From a virus, in the IMG/VR virus record IMGVR_UViG_3300030451_001371, positions 1 to 44,033 of that record: a stretch of DNA of 44,033 nt; one strand, written 5' to 3'. The notes under the pieces were generated by a model, which saw only the letters and a program-made list of their open reading frames with translations, did not search any database and was not told the origin of the DNA. Made by a program: the position numbers and the translations under genes. Positions 14,419 to 22,596 of this stretch are shown in pieces (positions within the stretch are counted from its first letter, which is position 1; every line of letters begins with the position of its first letter).

Positions 14419-16344
14419 ATGGAAAATGTAGTAAGTAATAATGTTGATATAGATATACAATCTATTGCAACAGAATTAGTTATTGGTCCACAAGAAAAGT
14501 TGATGAGACAAATCAATGAGTTGAACAATAACTATATTACCAGAACATATATGTATGGTAATCGTTCAGTTCTTGAACCATTAAAACCATTAGGTATTAC
14601 ACATACATACAGATGGAAACCTGGTTACAAAAATATTATACTTGAAACAATCAATACTAGATTTGACCAGTATAATAAGAATACATCTAGTTTAGAAACA
14701 TTGCTTCTTAATAGACCAGAGAGAATGCGTTGGAACAAAAAGAACTTTATTAGTTCTATTCTAGACATAGATTCAACACTCAAAGACTTGAGAAAAAGAG
14801 GAATCAATATGGATAGTACTGTTGAAACAGCAGTAGAAACATTTGATGAAGTTATATCTTTATTTCAAGACAGAGTAAAGTATGCAGAAGATTTTCTTGC
14901 AGCGTTTGATAATATAGATATACATTCTTACATCAGATATGCAGATATGCAAGAAGATGATAATGTATACAATGAAATGATGAAGTGGAAGACAGCTTCA
15001 ATTAATGTAGAACTTAAGTTCAAAGAACCACACATTAATATCTATGGTCCAGATAGAGATAGCAATACACAGTTGCTTGCAAAAGTTCCTACAGAACCTA
15101 TCTATCTACACTTTGAAATGCCAATATCACATTTAGTTAATGGATTGTTTGGTAAAGACATAGATGATATTACACATAATGATTTGACACCAAGTAATAA
15201 ATATGAAAGCGTTACAACATCACAAAGAAATAGTGGGCTGTATAGATTTTCACAAGGTGTTAAAGTAGTTGGTAAATGGTTAGGTAGAACACCTGATACT
15301 GACTCAAGAAACAGATTGTATGAACATCCATTTATGTCTTCAGTGTCAGAATTGTATGTAGATATACAAGGCACATCATACTGGACTCATTGGGGTGAAG
15401 ATGAAGAACAGTATCAAAATAATATTTGCTTTGGTAACTTGCAAGATGAAGTATACAATGCATTTTCTAAGTTAAATATTATTGGATTGATACAGATACT
15501 TAATTCATGGCAAACATATAAGTGTGGAGTTACTGGTCCATTGAACTCTATACCTTTTTCAATACTATATCTAGACCAAGACTATCATGAAGACTTGCCA
15601 CTTGCTATTGGTATGTCTATTGATAGTATGTATTCTAGAGTATTGCAAATGTTTGGTATGCATGCTGGTGTAGCAGAAGGTCCAACAACAACATACCGCA
15701 GTGAGAGTCAGTATGGACATAGTGGTATGGAATGGAACTATAGATCTGATTGGTATGAACAAACAAACTATACAGTTAAACAAAATAAAATTGTATGTGG
15801 TTGGGACTTTACTTTAGATAATTGGTTACCACTAGAATCTCAAGTAAGAGAAGTTTGTGATGACCATCATTACAAGAAAGTCTTTCAAAATCTTGGTCCA
15901 GATTCATTACCATTTGAGGATGTTAACTATGATAATATCAATGATACTCACAAAGAAATACAAGATAATTATATTTGTAGAGTTCAAGAATGTATTATTG
16001 ATGATATTATAGCTACAGTACATTGGTTTTATGATAATAATTGTCAGTCTATGGACTCAATAGAGTTTGCATATATGGTAGACTTTCTATACAGAGTTGG
16101 TTACTTCGACCAAGAAGTACCACTTTTATTAGAAGCAACTAATAGAGTACAAGGTATGCTTAGAATGACAACACAAAGTTTGCCTTCAACAACACAAGAC
16201 TTAGAACTTGAAAGTGAAGACCAAACAAATATCATAGAAGAAGTAGTATCAGAAGAACAAGAACCAGAAGAAGAGCTAAGTTATGAAGAACAAATGAATG
16301 CTTATAACTGGGAGAGGAGAATGAGAAATGTCGTTCAAGATTAG
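14419..16344 (+). CDS. large protein with E2-like (ubiquitin-conjugating) core
   Basis: 641 residues, SD AGAGAGGAAAAG. The central part shows beta segments before H303-P304, then after an insertion N-N-I-C337-F-G-N-L and a helical stretch. This mirrors the HPx...ICLG layout of prokaryotic E2-like proteins, with C337 as the candidate thioester cysteine. Residues 1-200 are helical (coiled-coil-like 20-165) and may recruit substrates; residues 595-630 are very acidic (SEDQTNIIEEVVSEEQEPEEE). It overlaps the JAMM gene by 17 bases. Eukaryotic E2 cores are about 150 residues, so most of this protein is extra. Assignment rests on the signature and on the E1 and JAMM neighbours. Confidence 0.62.
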   Translation: MENVVSNNVDIDIQSIATELVIGPQEKLMRQINELNNNYITRTYMYGNRSVLEPLKPLGITHTYRWKPGYKNIILETINTRFDQYNKNTSSLETLLLNRPERMRWNKKNFISSILDIDSTLKDLRKRGINMDSTVETAVETFDEVISLFQDRVKYAEDFLAAFDNIDIHSYIRYADMQEDDNVYNEMMKWKTASINVELKFKEPHINIYGPDRDSNTQLLAKVPTEPIYLHFEMPISHLVNGLFGKDIDDITHNDLTPSNKYESVTTSQRNSGLYRFSQGVKVVGKWLGRTPDTDSRNRLYEHPFMSSVSELYVDIQGTSYWTHWGEDEEQYQNNICFGNLQDEVYNAFSKLNIIGLIQILNSWQTYKCGVTGPLNSIPFSILYLDQDYHEDLPLAIGMSIDSMYSRVLQMFGMHAGVAEGPTTTYRSESQYGHSGMEWNYRSDWYEQTNYTVKQNKIVCGWDFTLDNWLPLESQVREVCDDHHYKKVFQNLGPDSLPFEDVNYDNINDTHKEIQDNYICRVQECIIDDIIATVHWFYDNNCQSMDSIEFAYMVDFLYRVGYFDQEVPLLLEATNRVQGMLRMTTQSLPSTTQDLELESEDQTNIIEEVVSEEQEPEEELSYEEQMNAYNWERRMRNVVQD

Positions 16345-17218
16345 TAAGAATGATTGGAATAAAGTAATCAATTACTCAAAGTATGCTTGGGATGAGCATG
16401 GTTCTGAGATAGGTGGTTATATGGTAGTAATTAAAGAAGATGATGAGTTTATCATAAAAGAGCCAGTGATATTAGAACAAGAAATATCAGCAGGTAATAC
16501 CGTGATAAAGAAAGAAGCACTTGCAAAGTATCAACAGAAAGCAGCAATGCAACATGGTACAGATGTATACTTTTGTTGGTGGCATAGTCATCATACTATG
16601 AGTGCTTTTTGGTCTGGTACAGACTTAAATGCTATTCAACAATCAAGACATAGTGATGTATCTTTTAGTCTAGTTGTTAACCTTAAAGAAGAATATTTGT
16701 TTAGGGTTAGCATCTGGGAACCTGTAGAAGTACATGTAGATGTTGCGATTGAAATACAAGGTAAAGATGATATACCTAAATATATTATCAATGATGTTGA
16801 GTCTCTGTGCAGTAAGCCTAAACCTGTTAGTATAGTTAAAACAGGTAGATCTAAGTATGAATATGGTGGATATGGTTTATCGTACCCAGACAAAATGCAA
16901 ACAGTTCTTGCCTTAGATACTAAGTCTCAAGACACTGAGCTAGTTAACTTAGAAGCTAAATTAGATAACATATTGTTAGATTATATATCTAGTAATGATG
17001 ATTACAAAAAGTATAAATCAAAAGTTAGAAAGCTAAACAAAAGTCTAGAAAAAGATGGTAGTCAACTTAGAGTTGGTATAGTATCAGAAGAAAATATTGA
17101 CACAGTAATACATTTTGCAGAAGCAGAAAGTTATATACATCGTGTTGGTTTACCTTTTGATGAAGAAGCTATTCTAGAATTACATCAATATAATAAAGCA
17201 TGGGAGAAGTTCAAATGA
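16328..17218 (+). CDS. JAMM/JAB (MPN+) metalloprotease, deubiquitinase-like
   Basis: 296 residues; SD GGAGAGGAGA at 16311-16320. The N-terminal half is a complete JAB domain: E27 in GSEIGGYM, then W84-W85-H86-S87-H88 with S96 and D99, the exact H-x-H-x7-S-x2-D zinc motif. The strands around it (VYFCWWHSH, FSLVVNL) are as expected. Residues 150-296 form a separate, partly helical domain with no motif I know. JAMM enzymes cleave isopeptide bonds or mature ubiquitin-like precursors, so it may trim the Ubl tail after Gly98 and remove conjugates. Its stop overlaps the E1 start (ATGA). Confidence 0.88.
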   Translation: MSFKISKNDWNKVINYSKYAWDEHGSEIGGYMVVIKEDDEFIIKEPVILEQEISAGNTVIKKEALAKYQQKAAMQHGTDVYFCWWHSHHTMSAFWSGTDLNAIQQSRHSDVSFSLVVNLKEEYLFRVSIWEPVEVHVDVAIEIQGKDDIPKYIINDVESLCSKPKPVSIVKTGRSKYEYGGYGLSYPDKMQTVLALDTKSQDTELVNLEAKLDNILLDYISSNDDYKKYKSKVRKLNKSLEKDGSQLRVGIVSEENIDTVIHFAEAESYIHRVGLPFDEEAILELHQYNKAWEKFK

Positions 17219-17868
17219 TAGGAACAAGATACAGTGCCATTGTAGATGGTCTGAATAATCATACTTATCATATCCTTGGTTGCGGTGCTATTGGTAGTGC
17301 CGCAGCTACTCAGATAGTTAGAATGGGTGGTGATAATATCAAGTTATATGATTATGATGAAGTCAATACAGAAAATATTGGCGTATCAATGTACGGACAT
17401 AAAGATCTAGGAAGATCTAAAGTTGCAGCATTGAAAGATATGTTGGAGGATATTAATCCTTCAGCTAGTATTACAGCATTTAACGAAGAGTTTTTAGAAC
17501 ATGAATGTACAGATAGTGATATTATTGTTTTAGGTTTTGATTCAATGAATGCAAGAGAGTATGCTGTTAGAAGAGTATTGCAAAAGAAAAGACCATATCT
17601 ATTGATAGATGGTCGTATGGGTGCAGAACATTATCAACAGTATACTTTTAAGAATCCTACTATCAAGCAGTATATGGCTACTTGGTATTCAGATGATGAG
17701 GGTAGTGAAGCACCATGCAATGCAAAGGCTACAAGCTATTGCAGTAATATGTCTGGTAGTTTCATATGTAATTCTATTAAGAAAGTTATTAATGGAGAAC
17801 CATATCAATCAAGATTCTCTTTTAATTTTCCTAATATGTTACTAAATTCTGAAGGATTTAATACGTAA
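17215..17868 (+). CDS. E1/ThiF/MoeB-type adenylating enzyme
   Basis: I choose ATG 17215, in ATGA overlap with the JAMM gene and with SD GGGAGAAG upstream; 217 residues. The nucleotide-binding G22-C-G-A-I-G27, the D46-Y-D48 acidic pair, N54, K69 and D109 (LGFDSMN) are in order. C168 and C176 in EAPCNAKATSYC are candidates for the thioester/conjugation cysteine. The usual Arg after N54 (as in SNLxRQ) appears replaced (NIGVS). Family members activate the C-terminal glycine of small beta-grasp proteins. A 33-base-loop hairpin follows the gene. Confidence 0.9.
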   Translation: MIGTRYSAIVDGLNNHTYHILGCGAIGSAAATQIVRMGGDNIKLYDYDEVNTENIGVSMYGHKDLGRSKVAALKDMLEDINPSASITAFNEEFLEHECTDSDIIVLGFDSMNAREYAVRRVLQKKRPYLLIDGRMGAEHYQQYTFKNPTIKQYMATWYSDDEGSEAPCNAKATSYCSNMSGSFICNSIKKVINGEPYQSRFSFNFPNMLLNSEGFNT

Positions 17869-17877
17869 TAAAACTGG

Positions 17878-17930
17878 TGTGGCGGCTATATACCTCTCTA
17901 TATCCACTATCTATCTCAGAAGTCGCCACA
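17878..17930 (+). promoter_or_regulatory. hairpin downstream of the E1-like gene
   Basis: TGTGGCGGCT (17878-17887) pairs with AGTCGCCACA (17921-17930), ten pairs including one G-U, around a 33-base loop. No T-tract follows. Its GC content is far above the surroundings, which suggests a selected RNA structure between the conjugation cassette and the zinc ribbon gene. Confidence 0.55.
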
Positions 17931-17951
17931 TCTAATAATGAAAGGAAAGTT

Positions 17952-18233
17952 ATGTCAAATAAAAAAGACACAACATGGTCAATAAAACATGAGGGTAAAT
18001 TAAATCCTAATAATATCATCTTCAGTAATAAATATAAAGAACTATCAGAAAAACTTAAAGAAGTTGATGATTCAATAAAACAAATAGAAGATGATCCAGG
18101 ATTGTTAGTATGTACAATATGTAATACAGGTTCAAACCCAGCAGGACATGCTGAAGAATTTGGTGATATATGGGTTGCATACTGTCATGGTTGTGGTGAT
18201 TATGGTGAGTTTGTTTATGAAAAAGACTTGTAA
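17952..18233 (+). CDS. zinc-ribbon protein
   Basis: Start at ATG 17952 with SD AAAGGAAAG, rather than an upstream in-frame ATG at 17877 in the hairpin. 93 residues: an N-terminal charged helix (residues about 28-50), then a C-x2-C (VCTICN) and C-x2-C (YCHGCG) zinc ribbon spaced by about 21 residues. It could be a nucleic-acid or protein-binding adaptor, possibly linked to the conjugation genes immediately upstream. Confidence 0.78.
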   Translation: MSNKKDTTWSIKHEGKLNPNNIIFSNKYKELSEKLKEVDDSIKQIEDDPGLLVCTICNTGSNPAGHAEEFGDIWVAYCHGCGDYGEFVYEKDL

Positions 18234-18305
18234 AAGTAAATACTATTTAGTATATTACAAGGCTCAATAGAGTTAATAATAAAAGTAAATGAAAGGCAAT
18301 TGAAT

Positions 18306-18884
18306 ATGAAGTTCAAAGGTAAAAACTATACTGAAGTCAAAGACCGTATAGAAGCATTTCTAACTGAATTCCCTGAAGCAACAATAGATAATATGTTAGT
18401 ATCTGTTAATAGCATAACTGATACACCTACAGGTGAAAGATGTAATGAATATATGGTTAGGTCAACAGTATATCCTGACAAAGCAAACAAACCTGATTGG
18501 TTTTACGTAGGTCATGCAGCTGAGCGTGACAATACAGGGTTTGTTAACAAAACATCAGCACTAGAAAACTGTGAAACATCAGCAGCTGGTAGAGCATTAG
18601 CTTTTGCTGGCTATGGTGGTGGATATGCAATAGCTTCCAAAGAAGAAGTTGATAATGCAAAAGCTGCACAAAAGAAATCACATGTAACTACTAAAATGTT
18701 AGAAGAGTTAGATGCTAATTTCAAAAAAGCTACACCGTTTTTAGATGAAGCAATGTTGAAAAAGTATCATGAACAGCGTAGTGCTGGATACTTTGATACT
18801 AAACTTAGAGTTAATGCTACAACACAATACTTTAATCAAATGATTAAGGAGGGCAAAAGTGAAGAAAAAACGAATGCCAAGTGA
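18306..18884 (+). CDS. single-strand DNA annealing protein, ERF/Rad52-like
   Basis: ATG 18306 has SD GAAAGG at a good distance; a TTG two codons upstream is less likely. 192 residues. The central segment VGHAAERDNTGFVNKTSAL followed by ENCETSAAGRALAFAGYGG and IASKEEVDNA is the familiar signature of phage single-strand annealing proteins. The C-terminus is a charged helical region. It would anneal complementary ssDNA during recombination-dependent replication, with the SSB-like protein encoded next. Confidence 0.85.
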   Translation: MKFKGKNYTEVKDRIEAFLTEFPEATIDNMLVSVNSITDTPTGERCNEYMVRSTVYPDKANKPDWFYVGHAAERDNTGFVNKTSALENCETSAAGRALAFAGYGGGYAIASKEEVDNAKAAQKKSHVTTKMLEELDANFKKATPFLDEAMLKKYHEQRSAGYFDTKLRVNATTQYFNQMIKEGKSEEKTNAK

Positions 18885-19122
18885 GCATAGAATCTCAGGT
18901 TTAAAACAAGGCGATATCCAAACAATATCAAATGACTTTGGTGAGTTTATATTATTAAGACTACCATTGGATGACGGTGAGTATGGATATCAAAAGATCA
19001 ATACGAGTAAAGTTATTGATGTAGTTCAAGAACATTGTGATACACATAATGATATGATGAATGATGCAATAGCAGAAAAGACTCAAGATTATATAAACGA
19101 CAACCGCATGGAGGATGCATAA
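18859..19122 (+). CDS. 87-residue early protein, unknown
   Basis: GTG 18859 is preceded by AAGGAGGG inside the end of the annealing-protein gene (26-base overlap). The N-terminal part looks like a small beta barrel (ISGLKQGDIQTISNDFGEF), and the C-terminus is helical and acidic. It lies between two ssDNA-handling genes, so a replication accessory role is plausible. Confidence 0.7.
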   Translation: MKKKRMPSEHRISGLKQGDIQTISNDFGEFILLRLPLDDGEYGYQKINTSKVIDVVQEHCDTHNDMMNDAIAEKTQDYINDNRMEDA

Positions 19123-19123
19123 T

Positions 19124-19669
19124 ATGGCTATAACAGGTACTAAATATAGTAACGCTAGCAAAACACTTAAAAACTATTTTGTTAATGATTGTACTATAAC
19201 AGATGTTCAAGTTATGGATTCACAATACGCAGACTTAAGTTTGAAATTGTTATTAGAAGATGATAATAATGGATATACTTATACTTGCTTTGTAAACCAG
19301 AAATTTGACAAAGATACAAACGGAGTTGTAACAGGTTTATCTTATCCAGATGACTTGAATACTTTGTTTGTTGCAACAAAATGTGATCTGAATGTAAGTG
19401 ATAATGGTGTTTTAGATACTAAATCACTTGATTCTTTAACTGATAAGAAAGTCTCATGTATTACCTACAAATCAACAGGTAAATACAAAAGACAAACTTG
19501 GGGTGTAGTTTCAAGTCCAGAAACTAAAGAACAGCTTGAGTCACGTTTTAATCAACAATTAAAGAAAGGCTATCCTAAAGACTACGATAAAGGTATACCA
19601 TCTCAAGAAGAAACCGAGTATGTTGAACAAGCAAAAGAAGTATTTGCTGGAAGTGAAGCACCGTTTTAA
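19124..19669 (+). CDS. ssDNA-binding-like protein
   Basis: ATG 19124 is chosen with SD GGAGG nine bases upstream. 181 residues. The body alternates short beta segments (ITDVQVMDSQYADLSLKLLLED, YTYTCFVNQ) as in OB-fold proteins. The tail is acidic and ends in ...AGSEAPF, resembling the partner-binding acidic tip with terminal Phe of SSBs. Position between annealing protein and helicase fits. Not a confirmed SSB family member. Confidence 0.62.
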   Translation: MAITGTKYSNASKTLKNYFVNDCTITDVQVMDSQYADLSLKLLLEDDNNGYTYTCFVNQKFDKDTNGVVTGLSYPDDLNTLFVATKCDLNVSDNGVLDTKSLDSLTDKKVSCITYKSTGKYKRQTWGVVSSPETKEQLESRFNQQLKKGYPKDYDKGIPSQEETEYVEQAKEVFAGSEAPF

Positions 19670-19920
19670 TGACAGCTTCAGATATCGTAATAGCTTGGAT
19701 TAAATCTAAGAAAGCAAACACAGATGTGTTTTGGAGTTACGATTTAGAGAGTAGTCTACCTACATATGGTAGGCTTGCTCATCAAAAAATACATACAGCA
19801 AGTACTTATGCTAGAGCATTTAGAAAGATACGTGAAAGTAATACTTTAGATGCACATGGCATAACACTTGAAGAGGTTGAACATAACAATGGGAAAGTAA
19901 AGGGATGGAAAATAGGATAG
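19669..19920 (+). CDS. small DNA-binding-type protein (winged-helix-like)
   Basis: 83 residues; TAATG overlap with the SSB-like gene. The run DIVIAWIKSKKANTDVFWSYDLESSLPTYGRLAH... TYARAFRKIRES ends in a hairpin-like VEHNNGKVKGW, which fits a winged helix. Overlaps the helicase gene by 16 bases. Could load or regulate the helicase; inferred. Confidence 0.6.
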   Translation: MTASDIVIAWIKSKKANTDVFWSYDLESSLPTYGRLAHQKIHTASTYARAFRKIRESNTLDAHGITLEEVEHNNGKVKGWKIG

Positions 19921-21695
19921 TAGAAGTAGTTCAAGGTAATGTTAATCAACGTAATAAATTAGTTACGTATGAACAATACCTGAAACTAGAAGAACAAAAC
20001 ACTTTTAAAAAAGAAATGTATAGGTCTTACTATATGTTTGATAATACATTACAAGCACATGTCATAGCTAATAAAAGTGTTAAGGGATATAACGGTTTAG
20101 TGTATCCAGATAGATTAATTATAGACTTGGATAAAGGAGATATAGATGGAGAAAATCTACAAAATTATCTCAAACATGTTTGTAATGAGTTGTTTGATTT
20201 TGGTATTGATAGTAGGCACGTCAATGTTTGGTTTAGTGGTACTGGCTATCATATTGAGTTACTTAATGTATTTGGGTTTCAACCTAATAAAAACCTACAT
20301 ACAAAAGTTAAGGCAACTTTAAGTGAACATTTTAGTTTTGGTGATAATATATATGATAAGACTAGAATCATTAGATCAAAATGGTCTTTGAATACTAAAA
20401 CTAATTTGTATAAAGTTTGGATACCATTAGAAGATATATGGACAATATCTTATGATGATGTATGCAAGTATGCTAAATCAAAAACAGCATACAATAAGTA
20501 TACAGCAAGTAAACCTAATTTTTATGCAACATTAAACTCAGAAGATGTTGTTATAGAACCATACTTACAAACTTCTATTATAGCTAGCCCTAGCAATAGT
20601 GCTAGCCTTACACCCATGCGTACTGGAGATACTAATTCAGTAGTTACATGTGTGCAACATATATTTAATGAAGGACCTACACAAGGTTCACGCAATAAAA
20701 ATATGATGCGTATGGTAAGCTCATGGAAGCGAGCTGGAATACCATTTATTGTTACGTTAAACGGAATGATTAAGTGGTCACAAGGTGAGCTAGATACAAA
20801 TGAAATAGAACGTACTGTTATGAATGTGTACGACAACCAGTACATTTACGGATGTGATGATGCAATACTTATGGAGTATTGTGATCCTAAATGTATACAC
20901 TTTAAACGTAAAGATTATGTATTAGATATTCGAGATGTTGATTCATTAGAAGATACATTCAAAGAATATATACAGAAAGACTTTACTAAACGCAGTATTA
21001 ATATTCAAGATGTATTTCCTGGAGGACCAGATTACTTGTTTAAACCTGGTGAATTAGTAGTCTTCAGTGGTGATACTGGTATGGGTAAGACTGCATTTGT
21101 ACAAAATCTTGTAGCTAAATCTAAAAAAGATACTTTGTTTCTATCATTAGAAATGAATGAAATATTAATATGGAGACGATTTGCACAGATAATTAAGGAA
21201 CAATCTAGTGATTGGGTAATGAACCAATACAAGAGTAATCCAGATTTTTCTGTAAAAGATTTGTTAGACCATATTAAAATAATGGTAATAGCACCAGAGA
21301 TTGAAGCTGTAAAGAAAGTAGTAGCGCAATATGAACCTAATATATTAGTAGTAGATACTACTGATGAGATGCAAGTAGATAGATTTGATGGTGAAATACA
21401 AAAACAAAATGTTGTTATAGATGCATTGAAACAAATAGCACAACGTAATAATACTTTGATATTTGCTATACACCACTTGAATAAAGCTAGTGCTTCACAA
21501 GGTACAGTTGGGTTACACTCTTTAAAAGGTTCGTCAAATGTAGTACAAAAAGCAGATAAAGTTATTGTTTTAAAAGGTAATCGTAACGAAATTTATAGAA
21601 CTGTTATGTCTGAGAAATCAAGAGATGACGGTAAGTTAGAATTTGTTACAGAGTTTCACCCTGAAACAATGACATTTAAACGAATAGAACTTTGA
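19905..21695 (+). CDS. primase (AEP/PrimPol type) fused to DnaB/RecA-type helicase
   Basis: 596 residues. The N-terminal domain shows AEP motifs: I-I-D74-L-D76, then VWFS111-G-T-G-Y-H116, and a basic KTRIIRSKWS segment near 152-161. A Cys/His cluster (C317, C326, C330, H332) may bind zinc. From about residue 365 a RecA-fold helicase follows: Walker A G389-D-T-G-M-G-K-T396, SLEMNE, Walker B ILVVD484 and IFAIHHLNK. It should unwind DNA and prime synthesis at the fork. No separate DNA polymerase gene is visible, so the AEP domain may also extend DNA. Confidence 0.88.
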   Translation: MENRIVEVVQGNVNQRNKLVTYEQYLKLEEQNTFKKEMYRSYYMFDNTLQAHVIANKSVKGYNGLVYPDRLIIDLDKGDIDGENLQNYLKHVCNELFDFGIDSRHVNVWFSGTGYHIELLNVFGFQPNKNLHTKVKATLSEHFSFGDNIYDKTRIIRSKWSLNTKTNLYKVWIPLEDIWTISYDDVCKYAKSKTAYNKYTASKPNFYATLNSEDVVIEPYLQTSIIASPSNSASLTPMRTGDTNSVVTCVQHIFNEGPTQGSRNKNMMRMVSSWKRAGIPFIVTLNGMIKWSQGELDTNEIERTVMNVYDNQYIYGCDDAILMEYCDPKCIHFKRKDYVLDIRDVDSLEDTFKEYIQKDFTKRSINIQDVFPGGPDYLFKPGELVVFSGDTGMGKTAFVQNLVAKSKKDTLFLSLEMNEILIWRRFAQIIKEQSSDWVMNQYKSNPDFSVKDLLDHIKIMVIAPEIEAVKKVVAQYEPNILVVDTTDEMQVDRFDGEIQKQNVVIDALKQIAQRNNTLIFAIHHLNKASASQGTVGLHSLKGSSNVVQKADKVIVLKGNRNEIYRTVMSEKSRDDGKLEFVTEFHPETMTFKRIEL

Positions 21696-21706
21696 AAGGA
21701 AGTTGA

Positions 21707-21910
21707 ATGATAAAAAAAATAAAACATCATAATGATCGTAACAACATTACAACTAAGATCAGATTTTTTAATGTATTTGATATTGGTTGGTATGTTACTA
21801 GAAACATGGGTATACATAGAGGTATCTTGATAGGAGTAGGTAATCAACAATTACACCTGACTTTTAGAAGATGGGATACAACTATGTTAAATAAAACTTA
21901 TGACGCATAG
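21707..21910 (+). CDS. 67-residue basic protein, unknown
   Basis: ATG 21707 follows SD GAAAGGA. The sequence is basic and beta-rich (KIRFFNVFDIGWYVTRN, GILIGVGNQQLHLTFRRWD). It overlaps the resolvase-like gene by 11 bases. No motif recognised. Confidence 0.65.
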   Translation: MIKKIKHHNDRNNITTKIRFFNVFDIGWYVTRNMGIHRGILIGVGNQQLHLTFRRWDTTMLNKTYDA

Positions 21911-22238
21911 AAACAAAGTTCGTGGCAACAACCTTGAAAGAGAAGTTGTTAATGCAGCTAAAGAAGTAGGGCTCTCAAGCAAGAGAGCCTATGCTTCTGA
22001 TGGTAGGTCATTAGGAAAGTCTGAAGTAGTTGATGTCATAGTAGAAGATTATTGTGTACAAGCTAAGCGTAGAAAAAAAATAGCTGAATGGTTATATCCA
22101 GAAAACCATGGTGATGATGTAGATGTAGTTGTTACCAGAATGGATAGAAAACAAGCGTTGGTAGTAATACCACTAAATGAATGGTTAAGATTAATTAAAA
22201 TAGAAAGGGACAGTAATGCCGAAGATAGAAATAAATAA
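21900..22238 (+). CDS. Holliday junction resolvase-like nuclease
   Basis: 112 residues. Start RGNNLEREVVNAAKEVGL, then VVDVIVEDYCVQAKRRKK follow the PD-(D/E)xK plan of archaeal-type resolvases: E14 in the first helix, D41/D44 in VVDVIVED, and Q-A-K as the last motif (Gln in place of the common Glu). It would resolve branched replication or recombination intermediates before packaging. The C-terminal tail is charged. Confidence 0.75.
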   Translation: MTHRNKVRGNNLEREVVNAAKEVGLSSKRAYASDGRSLGKSEVVDVIVEDYCVQAKRRKKIAEWLYPENHGDDVDVVVTRMDRKQALVVIPLNEWLRLIKIERDSNAEDRNK

Positions 22239-22383
22239 AGATGATGCGGTAGCTATTATTAAATTAGCAAGTAAATTAATTATTGCTATTGAAAATAGTA
22301 AACATAATGAAACAATTAGAAAAAGCGAAGATAATGTAGATAGTACTGATGGCTATGTCAATCAAAGCGGGGGTTACGAATGA
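22216..22383 (+). CDS. 55-residue early protein, unknown
   Basis: ATG 22216 follows SD AAAGGGA; stop at 22381-22383 overlaps the next ATG. An N-terminal beta strand (MPKIEINKDD) leads into a helix AVAIIKLASKLIIAIENS and an acidic/polar tail. Too short for a family call. Confidence 0.6.
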   Translation: MPKIEINKDDAVAIIKLASKLIIAIENSKHNETIRKSEDNVDSTDGYVNQSGGYE

Positions 22384-22532
22384 GTGAAAACGAAATGACA
22401 TTGGTATTTTATAATCCAGCTGAAGTATTGTTAGTTAAAGCAGCTTTAGTCAATTATAAAAAAGCACCATTTGTATCTAAACAAGAAATGATTATACTCG
22501 AAGAATTATTAGATCGTGTAAACGAACTATAG
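22380..22532 (+). CDS. 50-residue early protein, unknown
   Basis: ATG 22380 overlaps the preceding TGA (ATGA); TAG at 22530-22532. The product has a strand (EMTLVFYNPAE) and two helices (VLLVKAALVNYKKAP, QEMIILEELLDRV), similar in layout to a small DNA-binding or anti-factor protein. It is the last gene of the rightward block. Confidence 0.6.
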   Translation: MSENEMTLVFYNPAEVLLVKAALVNYKKAPFVSKQEMIILEELLDRVNEL

Positions 22533-22560
22533 TATTTCATATCATATACTCCTATATGAC

Positions 22561-22591
22561 GGGTAGGAGTTTTACTAATTTTCTCCTACCC
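22561..22591 (+). terminator. terminator-like hairpin ending the early block
   Basis: GGGTAGGAG (22561-22569) pairs with CTCCTACCC (22583-22591), 9 bp around a 13-base loop, followed on the plus strand by AATCTTTT. It lies 28 bases after the last rightward stop, in the right place to end early transcription. Confidence 0.7.
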
Positions 22592-22596
22592 AATCT

